Below, in pieces: positions 39,575 to 46,340 of a stretch of 64,000 bases of DNA (position 1 is its first letter; each line of letters opens with the position of its first letter). The stretch covers positions 620,001 through 684,000 of the forward strand of contig NZ_JAERQG010000002.1 in assembly GCF_016734805.1 (NCBI RefSeq). Direction: 5' to 3'. Source of the DNA: Marivirga atlantica (lineage in GTDB: Bacteria > Bacteroidota > Bacteroidia > Cytophagales > Cyclobacteriaceae). Under the pieces are notes generated by a model, which made no database searches, had not been told where the DNA came from, and was given only the letters and a program-made list of their open reading frames with translations. Position numbers and translations under genes: made by a program.

Positions 39575-40781
39575 AATCAAGGATATAGCAAATAAGCTGA
39601 ATATTGATAAATCTAATTGGATTACGGTTAAACTCGGAGATTTACTTGAGGATATAAATGACAGAGTAAAAAGCCCTGAGGAGTCCGAATATGATCGATT
39701 TGTGGGCCTAGAGCATTTTGTTTCTGGAGACATAAAAATTAAAGATTGGAAATCAACAGAGGGACTTGCCTCATCTGCAAAAGCTTTTAAAAAAGGGGAC
39801 ATACTTTTTGCCAGGAGAAATGCCTATTTAAGAAGAGCATCACAAGTTGATTTTGAAGGTTGTTGTTCAGGAGATGCATTCGTTTTGAGAGAAAAGAAAG
39901 ATGAAATTATACCAGGGTTTTTATGTTTCTTAATGAATTCTGATGCTTTATGGGATTACGCAAATGATAATGCTGCGGGGACAATGTCTAAGCGAGTTAA
40001 ATGGCGTGACCTTGCCAACTACGAATTCCTCCTTCCTCCAAAAGAACAGCAAGCCGAATTAGCCGAACTGCTTTGGGCAATGGATGAGGTGATTGAGAGG
40101 AAGAAAGGAACAATTAACACTTTGACTGAAGCGCAAAGCTCATTTAGAAATGAAATATTTAGTGGAACCTACTATAATCTTGAAAAAAGAAAAGATTCTA
40201 AACTTGGAGAGGTACCCTCTAATTGGGATGTAAAACCACTAAATGAACTTGTTGATGAATCAATCTGCTATGGAATTGTTCAACCTGGAGAAAATACACC
40301 TGGAGGGATACCGGTTGTTCAAATAAAGAATTTAATTGAGTTCAAGCAAGATGCAATGCACTTTGTAGATCCAGATATAGAAAAACCTTACTCTAGAAGT
40401 AGAATATCTGATAAGGACATATTGCTAGCAATTAAGGGTACATTAGGAATCTGTAACACAGTGCCTAGAGGGTTTAAGGGTAATATTGGTAGAGATACTG
40501 CAAAGATTAATATTACTAATCGACTTATGCGGGAGTATGTTTTGTATCTTTTTAGGAGTTCAAAATACCAATTATTATTTGATAGGATAAAGGTAGGCTC
40601 TACTCGATATGAAATTTCAATTGCTACTTTGAGAGATCTCCCAATATTGATTCCCCCAGTAGAAATTATCGAGGAGATTATCAGAATTTTCAATTCCATA
40701 GATGATTCATTTATGATGATTAGAAAGTCATTATTACTGTCCCAATCCCTTCAAAAGAGTTTAATCAATCAGATTTTTTAG
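39567..40781 (+). CDS. hsdS: Type I restriction-modification specificity subunit HsdS
   Basis: A 404-residue DNA-recognition subunit with two target-recognition domains (TRD1 about 15-150, TRD2 about 215-360). The conserved spacer helices are visible: LLPPKEQQAELAELLWAMDE (about 152-171) in the middle, and the matching PPVEIIEEIIRIFNSIDDS (about 363-381) at the end. HsdS fixes which sequence the complex methylates or cuts. TRD1 is AT-rich and the central spacer is not, as expected when TRDs are exchanged by recombination. It overlaps hsdM2 by 8 bp and precedes the HEPN-like gene by 3 bp. Confidence 0.93.
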   Translation: MNEIKDIANKLNIDKSNWITVKLGDLLEDINDRVKSPEESEYDRFVGLEHFVSGDIKIKDWKSTEGLASSAKAFKKGDILFARRNAYLRRASQVDFEGCCSGDAFVLREKKDEIIPGFLCFLMNSDALWDYANDNAAGTMSKRVKWRDLANYEFLLPPKEQQAELAELLWAMDEVIERKKGTINTLTEAQSSFRNEIFSGTYYNLEKRKDSKLGEVPSNWDVKPLNELVDESICYGIVQPGENTPGGIPVVQIKNLIEFKQDAMHFVDPDIEKPYSRSRISDKDILLAIKGTLGICNTVPRGFKGNIGRDTAKINITNRLMREYVLYLFRSSKYQLLFDRIKVGSTRYEISIATLRDLPILIPPVEIIEEIIRIFNSIDDSFMMIRKSLLLSQSLQKSLINQIF

Positions 40782-40784
40782 GGT

Positions 40785-41366
40785 ATGAAAGCAAAAGATG
40801 TCCTATGGTTAATGGTTATTGCACTAAGTTTATTAGTGGCTTGGCTTTTCATAGATCGGGCTGATAGAGCAAAAAAGATGGATCGTATTATCAAGCTCCT
40901 CAGGAAGGAGAAGCATGAGATTCATATTACGTATCTTAATTTGCTGAAAAAGCATCTTGAGTCTCAGCAAAATATAGATATTGGTATTATTCAAGAGTTT
41001 GAAAAGCTTAAAACCAAGCTAGATCGTTTGGATTTCGAAACTCATATTGAGTTAGAAACAATTGTAAAAGATCTTAAAGTTGGTAGAGGTACGGAGGCAA
41101 TCAGACGTTTATCAAAAATCGTTGAACAGAAACTCAAGAAAAGAATATCTAAAGTAACTGATTACAAAGGACCTAAAATGTTAGGTCAAATGTTAGAGTA
41201 TGCTAAAAAATCAAACTGGATATCAGAAGGGCAATATCATAATTCGCAGCTGCTAAAGGAAATTAGAAATAAGGAGAGCCATGAATTGATGGTTATCGAA
41301 GATTCCAAACAGGTAGGAATGTGTATTTATTTCGGAATTGATCTTTTGTATAGCTTGAAGACATGA
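40785..41366 (+). CDS. Membrane-anchored HEPN-like protein
   Basis: A 193-residue protein. One N-terminal transmembrane helix (about 6-24, VLWLMVIALSLLVAWLFI) is followed by a charged coiled coil (about 25-95) and a C-terminal all-helical domain (about 100-193). The latter contains EAIRRLSKIVEQKLKKRI and then LLKEIRNKESHEL, where Arg161-Asn162...His166 matches the RNx3H form of the HEPN ribonuclease motif (Rx4-6H). HEPN domains of this kind (DUF4145-like included) are RNases in many toxin and anti-phage systems. The motif match is short, so HEPN assignment is probable, not certain. It starts 3 bp after hsdS and overlaps the next gene by 4 bp, so it belongs to the operon. Confidence 0.65.
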   Translation: MKAKDVLWLMVIALSLLVAWLFIDRADRAKKMDRIIKLLRKEKHEIHITYLNLLKKHLESQQNIDIGIIQEFEKLKTKLDRLDFETHIELETIVKDLKVGRGTEAIRRLSKIVEQKLKKRISKVTDYKGPKMLGQMLEYAKKSNWISEGQYHNSQLLKEIRNKESHELMVIEDSKQVGMCIYFGIDLLYSLKT

Positions 41367-42172
41367 AACTACACGAAGCCATAGTGCAAATATTGAAACA
41401 AAGGGGCACATCTATGTCAACCACTGAGATAGCATATGCTCTAAACAAAAATAGATGGTATTCAAAAAAAGATGGTTCAGATATAACAGCCTTTCAAATT
41501 CACGGAAGGACCAGAAATTATGATCACCTTTTTAAACGTGATGGCGCTCAAGTATCACTGAAGAGTCATACTGGGATGGTAAAGATGACAACAAAGAAGG
41601 AAAAACCTCAAACCAGTGTAAAAGAAATCGCTAGTAATGCGAAGTTAGCTTTAAAGGTTTTAATGAATGAAAAGAATTTCAAAGCTGCATCTGAGATTGA
41701 TAGTTTAGTGCCAGACCAACCTGGTCTATATTGCCTACGAATTAAAGACATCAAAAATTTAAATGGAATTTTCCTACAGACGTTAAAAGAACGAAAGCAT
41801 AATATAATTTATATCGGAATAGCCTCAAAAAGTCTTCAAAAGAGAATGCTTGGCCAAGAATTAAGGGCAAGAGGCCATGGTACCTTTTTTAGAAGCTTGG
41901 GAGCCGTTTTAGGATTTAGACCTCAAACAGGGTCCCTTAAGGACAAAGTGAACAAGAATAATTACGTTTTCTCAAAGGATGACAACGATCAAATTATTGA
42001 GTGGATCAATCAAAATCTCTTGGTGAATTGGGTGGCAATGGATGAGGGTATACAAACTGCTGAGAAGCATTTGATTAGAAAACATTCACCTTTACTCAAT
42101 ATTGCTGATAATACCATGCCTTTGACGGAATTAGTACTATTAAGAGAGACCTGTAGGAAAATAGCGAGCTAA
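41363..42172 (+). CDS. HARE-HTH and GIY-YIG domain nuclease-like protein
   Basis: A 269-residue protein. The N terminus (1-65, LHEAIVQILKQRGTSMSTTEIA and FQIHGRTRNYDHLF, in part) is a HARE-HTH (HB1/ASXL/restriction endonuclease) domain, a DNA-binding module often attached to restriction enzymes. Residues 115-250 are GIY-YIG-like: GLY (121-123), IIYIGIA (148-154), Arg161, Glu234 in TAEKHLIRK, and Asn246 in PLLN cover the conserved GIY-YIG catalytic positions. Such nucleases cut DNA by a single metal ion. It overlaps the HEPN-like gene by 4 bp and is followed by the GHKL gene after 19 bp. Likely a DNA-recognising endonuclease in the defence operon. Confidence 0.8.
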   Translation: MKLHEAIVQILKQRGTSMSTTEIAYALNKNRWYSKKDGSDITAFQIHGRTRNYDHLFKRDGAQVSLKSHTGMVKMTTKKEKPQTSVKEIASNAKLALKVLMNEKNFKAASEIDSLVPDQPGLYCLRIKDIKNLNGIFLQTLKERKHNIIYIGIASKSLQKRMLGQELRARGHGTFFRSLGAVLGFRPQTGSLKDKVNKNNYVFSKDDNDQIIEWINQNLLVNWVAMDEGIQTAEKHLIRKHSPLLNIADNTMPLTELVLLRETCRKIAS

Positions 42173-42191
42173 TAAAAAATCATTTCATATT

Positions 42192-44978
42192 ATGAGTGAA
42201 TTGAATTTAAAAGAAGATTCTGAATTTATAAGAGTTAAAAACTCATTGAATTTAAGTGATGAACAAGTAAAGCACTATAAGGGTGAAGCAAGAAATATTC
42301 TTGATAAAACATACACCAAATATAAGGAGGCTATTGAAAGTCCAAATACAGGACGAAGATGGTTTTGGGAGCTAGTTCAGAATGCTGTTGATACACTAGA
42401 TGATGTAAATCAGAAAGTGGATGTCATTTTAGAAATCGTAAGAAATGACCCTGATCCTTATATTAAATTTAGTCACAATGGAGGTCCATTCAGGTTATCT
42501 GAAAAGATAGATGATGTAGATGATTTTGAGAATTTTTTAAATCCTGGATCTGGAAAATCATTTAATGATACTAATAAGGGGGGGAAATTTGGAACAGGTT
42601 TTCTTTCTACTCATTGCCTTTCACCAAAAATTAGAGTTGAAGGTAAGGTCAAAAATAATGAAGGGACATTTCACTACAATTCAGTATTATTAGATAGGAC
42701 AGAAATAATCAAAACTGATGAATTATCGAGAAGAGTTGCGAAGTTAAAAATCACAAAACAATTAATAGAATATCAAAACAATAAGGAGGATTCTAAAAAG
42801 GAGATTAATAATGTTTCGGCCTCATTTACGTATTTAGATCCATTGAATCTTGAGAAATTAAGTGAAGGGATCAAAGAGATATATTATTCAATCCCATATG
42901 TTTTTGCATTTAATCCACAATTAAATTCTATTACGATTTCGAATGAAGGAGACCAACATATATATACTAATAATCAATCTCCATTAGTAAATAATGGATT
43001 GAAAATTTTTCAATCATCTTATAAAAATGAGGAGAATGAAACTATGTTTTATGTTGCAGTTTTAAAAGGAGAAAAAACGGAAATTGCTTGGAGAGTAGAA
43101 CTGGATAATTCTAGATGGTTTTTTAGCAATTTTGCAACTGAATATAAAGAGGATTTTAAAGATGATTATTCTTCTCTGTTTTGTAGATATCCTTTAATTG
43201 GCAGTGCAAGCTTTAAGTTCCCAGTAATAGTTAATTCGGTAAAATTTCGTCCGGAGGAGAAAAGAAATGGTATAAACCTGATCGAGGAAGATAATACAAA
43301 CAAGAGTTTGATAGAAGAAGCTTTAAAGCTTTTTGAGCAGTTTTTAATAAATATAAAAGAATTTAAAGCTCAATATAATATAGCAGACATTTTTATAATT
43401 GGAGGTACTAATTCATTACCGGCATGGATAGATAAAGAATGGTATAAAAACATCGTAGTTAAACTAAAGGAATTACTTCTAAATAATATTCAATTAGCCA
43501 TTTCAGATCATGAAAGCATTAATTTACGAGAATCTAAAATTCCTTTCTTACCTAAGAATGATTTCGATAAAGATGTCAGAATGAATTTTTACAACCTTTG
43601 TAAGCAACTATTTCCTGCTGATGTTCCTGCAAGTCACGAATATAATTATTGGTATAATCAATTAGACCTTCAGAGCTTTTCGTCAATAAAATTTGATCTG
43701 AAAAAGCTTATTGAATTCATAGAAAACGACATTCAATCATTGAGCAACTTGAAATCCTATGTAAATGATCCTATAAATTGGCAAAAGAAATTTCTACGTT
43801 TAATTAGTGATTTCGATAATAAACTATTTGATCATCATAAAGTAATTCCAAATCAGATTGGCGAATTTAAATCAAGAACCGAATCGATATTTATAAATAA
43901 TGATATTGAGTTAGAAGATAAGTCCAATAATAGGAATATTCTATTAGAAATATATTATCAGATTTTTAAGAGTGATTTCGAAGCAATTCTTCTTCACAGG
44001 GATTTCCATGACATCCCTAATATTTTAAAGGAAGAGAGAAATAGAGATACCAAATCCTTGATAAAGGAAATTGATGATGGAATCTCTGAAATTGAAAATA
44101 CTGAAGACAAAGATTTTAGAAAAACTTTACAGTACCTATTCAATTGGCTTGATCAAAACGAAGACGAGGAATTATATAAGGAATTTAAATATTTAAATGA
44201 ACACCAATCTGATCTTTACTTCAAATCATTTACAGATGTAGATAGAGACCTATCATTATCATTAATGCAAACCTATGACCATAATTCTTTAACTGCTCTG
44301 TCAAATGCAGGTTTTAATGAAACAGAGGTGGCTTGCTTTGTTGAACTTAAGGATACCGGTGTCAATTTCGAGGACTTATCTGAATTGAGTCAATTATCTG
44401 GCAAGGCTGGAATTGAAGAGGCAAAAAAAACCCTTAAAGAAATCGTTAATGAAAAAGAAGAAAAACTCTTTAAAAAAGAATTAGGTGAAAAGATAGAAAT
44501 AATACTAAACAACTTATTTGAAAGAGAATTCAAAGAATTCAAGGCAGAGGTCAAACCTGTAAATGAGTACGATATAGTAATTTTTAATGAGCGCTCCCCA
44601 GAGAAAAAATTTTACATAGAATTAAAATCTTTAAATGTAGATAATCCTGAACCAGTGAAAATGGGGATTCACCAAGCTAAATTTGCTAGTAAATGCCCTG
44701 AAAGATATGCCTTAATATATATTTCTAAACAGAGAGGTATAGAGATTACAGAAGAATATCTTAAGGCGAATATAATATGTGATCTGAAGATTGGTATCAA
44801 TGTTCAACCTGAAGTAGAGAAATCACTGGCAATTGATGAGATAAAAGCATCTCATAATGAATTCAGACTAAGCATTAAAGATCCTAGCATGAAAGTCCAT
44901 ATAAGAAAGAATCACTTTTTTCAGTTAAAAGATGGATTTTCCGAACTTCAAAATAAAATTAACGAACTTCTAAAATAA
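42192..44978 (+). CDS. GHKL (sacsin/MORC-like) ATPase with C-terminal PD-(D/E)XK-like domain
   Basis: A 928-residue protein. The N terminus is a Hsp90/MutL-type (GHKL) ATPase: N-box WELVQNAVD with Glu60, Asn64 and Asp67; G1 HNGGPF (95-100; His in place of the usual Asp, a variant seen in sacsin-like ATPases); and G2 GGKFGTGF (130-137). A long helical middle (about 350-760) follows. The C-terminal part contains Asp794 in YDIVIF and Glu810-Leu-Lys812 in FYIELKSL, the D...ExK pattern of restriction-endonuclease-fold (DUF3883-like) domains. GHKL ATPases fused to nucleases are known companions of restriction-modification systems. Very AT-rich. It ends one base into an ATG of a decayed hsdR start. 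Confidence 0.8.
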   Translation: MSELNLKEDSEFIRVKNSLNLSDEQVKHYKGEARNILDKTYTKYKEAIESPNTGRRWFWELVQNAVDTLDDVNQKVDVILEIVRNDPDPYIKFSHNGGPFRLSEKIDDVDDFENFLNPGSGKSFNDTNKGGKFGTGFLSTHCLSPKIRVEGKVKNNEGTFHYNSVLLDRTEIIKTDELSRRVAKLKITKQLIEYQNNKEDSKKEINNVSASFTYLDPLNLEKLSEGIKEIYYSIPYVFAFNPQLNSITISNEGDQHIYTNNQSPLVNNGLKIFQSSYKNEENETMFYVAVLKGEKTEIAWRVELDNSRWFFSNFATEYKEDFKDDYSSLFCRYPLIGSASFKFPVIVNSVKFRPEEKRNGINLIEEDNTNKSLIEEALKLFEQFLINIKEFKAQYNIADIFIIGGTNSLPAWIDKEWYKNIVVKLKELLLNNIQLAISDHESINLRESKIPFLPKNDFDKDVRMNFYNLCKQLFPADVPASHEYNYWYNQLDLQSFSSIKFDLKKLIEFIENDIQSLSNLKSYVNDPINWQKKFLRLISDFDNKLFDHHKVIPNQIGEFKSRTESIFINNDIELEDKSNNRNILLEIYYQIFKSDFEAILLHRDFHDIPNILKEERNRDTKSLIKEIDDGISEIENTEDKDFRKTLQYLFNWLDQNEDEELYKEFKYLNEHQSDLYFKSFTDVDRDLSLSLMQTYDHNSLTALSNAGFNETEVACFVELKDTGVNFEDLSELSQLSGKAGIEEAKKTLKEIVNEKEEKLFKKELGEKIEIILNNLFEREFKEFKAEVKPVNEYDIVIFNERSPEKKFYIELKSLNVDNPEPVKMGIHQAKFASKCPERYALIYISKQRGIEITEEYLKANIICDLKIGINVQPEVEKSLAIDEIKASHNEFRLSIKDPSMKVHIRKNHFFQLKDGFSELQNKINELLK

Positions 44979-45040
44979 TGTCATTCAACGAACTAAATAG
45001 TGTTGAGAATTATATAATGAATCGGCAATTGGATCGATGA
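44978..45040 (+). pseudogene. Stranded 5' fragment of hsdR (20 codons)
   Basis: Directly at the GHKL stop (TAATG junction), ATG opens a frame reading MSFNELNSVENYIMNRQLDR and stops at TGA (45038-45040). The first 13 residues match the real HsdR start, MGFNELNSVENYI, at 46330. After that the two diverge. This is best read as the original hsdR start, cut off when the 1.3-kb HTH/nucleotidyltransferase segment came in. Confidence 0.8.
44984..45016 (+). repeat. 33-bp direct repeat, left copy
   Basis: From TTC AAC GAA to TAT ATA, this sequence equals 46336-46368 at 31 of 33 bases (differences TTC/TTT and GTT/GTA). The two copies bracket the HTH/nucleotidyltransferase pair like a target-site duplication or a recombination footprint. 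The bases immediately outside the repeats do not match. Confidence 0.85.
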
Positions 45041-45082
45041 GATTTTGATCTATCCTTCTGGAAATGGGATTATATAATCCAC

Positions 45083-45101
45083 AATTCGCGAATCGCGAAT
45101 T
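45083..45101. promoter_or_regulatory. Palindromic operator upstream of the HTH gene
   Basis: AATTCGCG and CGCGAATT are perfect 8-bp arms around AAT; the same site also contains the direct repeat TCGCGAA twice. It lies 36 bp before the HTH start and just upstream of the -7 box, i.e. over the -33 region. This suits autorepression by the HTH protein, as in toxin-antitoxin operons. Confidence 0.6.
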
Positions 45102-45107
45102 ATTTTT

Positions 45108-45115
45108 TATATTTA
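45108..45115 (+). promoter_or_regulatory. Near-consensus -7 box for the HTH/nucleotidyltransferase pair
   Basis: TATATTTA matches TAnnTTTG at seven of eight positions, seven bases downstream of the palindrome and 21 bases before the HTH start codon. It would give the inserted pair its own promoter within the long operon and also drive hsdR. Confidence 0.45.
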
Positions 45116-45136
45116 CTGAGTAAAAGATAGTTAGGT

Positions 45137-45655
45137 ATGAAAAAACATAGTGGAATGAGGCCTCATGATATTGCAGTTTTGCTAAAGATTGCTGCAAAAG
45201 GTGATGCTCCCTGGCTAATGAAAGAATTAGCAATTGAACTCGGTATTAGTGCCAGTGAGGTGAGTGAAAGTCTGAACCGCTCTGCAATCGCGGGTTTACT
45301 ATCCAAGGATAAAAAACGCTTGATGAAATCGGCTATACTCGATTTTTTAGAATCTGGTCTGCGCTATGTATATCCTCAAAAGCCAGGGGCCAAAGCGCGT
45401 GGTATTCCTACAGCTCATGCCGCTCCGCCTCTAGTGCATGAAATTGAAAGCAGTGAGCCTTATGTATGGCCTTATGCTAAAGGCACAGTGAGAGGAGAAT
45501 CAATAGAGCCACTATACTCCAATTTGCCAGAGGCCTGCTTAAAAGATCCTTTATTCTATGAGTATATGGCCTTATGTGATGCACTAAGAGTGGGTCGTGC
45601 CAGAGAACGGAAATTGGCCATTCAAATCCTAAGAAAAGGACTGCTGGATGAATAA
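45137..45655 (+). CDS. Winged-HTH-like protein paired with nucleotidyltransferase (probable antitoxin/regulator)
   Basis: A 172-residue protein. Residues of about 10-60 form a helix-turn-helix: DIAVLLKIAAKGDAPWLMKEL, then ELGISASEVSESLNRSAIAG (each within), like MarR/winged-HTH folds. The C-terminal part (YPQKPGAKARGIPTAHAAPP, WPYAKGTVRGESIEPLY) is unusual and proline-rich; I recall this form from regulators located next to AbiEii-like nucleotidyltransferases. It overlaps the nucleotidyltransferase gene by 8 bp and follows a palindromic operator, so it is likely the antitoxin-type autoregulator of the pair. Less AT-rich than the GHKL gene before it. Confidence 0.7.
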   Translation: MKKHSGMRPHDIAVLLKIAAKGDAPWLMKELAIELGISASEVSESLNRSAIAGLLSKDKKRLMKSAILDFLESGLRYVYPQKPGAKARGIPTAHAAPPLVHEIESSEPYVWPYAKGTVRGESIEPLYSNLPEACLKDPLFYEYMALCDALRVGRARERKLAIQILRKGLLDE

Positions 45656-46340
45656 TACACAAATCAATAGGATAGCAACGCTTCAAGTAGCCAAGGCTTT
45701 AGGTGAGCTAAATGAAGAGGTGGTTTATGTAGGGGGTGCGGTAGTCAGTCTTTATATAGACGACCTGGCAGCTGATGATGTACGTCCTACTAAAGATGTG
45801 GATATTACCTTCGAGATCTTAAGCCTTACAGAATTAGAAGAATTGAGAGGTGAGCTCAGACAAAAAGGTTTTACACAACATTATGAAGATGAGGTGATCT
45901 GCCGCTTTAGGTTAGATGATAAAAAAGTAGATGTGATGTCCACTCAGGAAGTAGGCTGGGCACCAGCAAATAGATGGTTTAAAGATGGCTTTGAAAAATC
46001 ATTTTCTATACCTTTAGAAGATATGCAAATTCGCTTAATGCCATTTCCTTATTTTCTCGCTTCTAAATTTGAGGCTTTTAAATTAAGGGGTGGTACCGAC
46101 AGCAGAATGAGTCATGACTTTGAAGACATTGTTTATTTATTGAATTATACTTCCAATTTTGCTGCACAAATTCAGTCTTCCGATAAGGAAGTGAGAGAAT
46201 TCTTAATAGCCTGCCTTCAGGAAATTCAAGAAAAGCCAGCCCTTCAAGAGGGCGTGATGTCTCATATGTACTATGAGGAACAAGAAGAGCGATTAGCAAT
46301 TATTATGGACCAAATTAAAGTGCTTACAGATGGGGTTTAA
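45648..46340 (+). CDS. AbiEii-like nucleotidyltransferase (probable toxin)
   Basis: A 230-residue nucleotidyltransferase of the Pol-beta/MNT-like fold. The signature is YVGGAVVSLYI (27-37; GG...S) followed by RPTKDVDI, where Asp50 and Asp52 form the DxD metal-binding pair. Later parts, PFPYFLASKFEAFKLRGG and SHDFEDIVYLL (Asp third carboxylate region), match the AbiEii/AbiGii toxin family. Such toxins transfer nucleotides to tRNA or proteins and block growth during phage infection. Its stop codon (46338-46340) is formed by the duplicated hsdR sequence, and hsdR starts 11 bases inside this gene. The frame therefore runs across the insertion junction. Confidence 0.8.
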   Translation: MNNTQINRIATLQVAKALGELNEEVVYVGGAVVSLYIDDLAADDVRPTKDVDITFEILSLTELEELRGELRQKGFTQHYEDEVICRFRLDDKKVDVMSTQEVGWAPANRWFKDGFEKSFSIPLEDMQIRLMPFPYFLASKFEAFKLRGGTDSRMSHDFEDIVYLLNYTSNFAAQIQSSDKEVREFLIACLQEIQEKPALQEGVMSHMYYEEQEERLAIIMDQIKVLTDGV

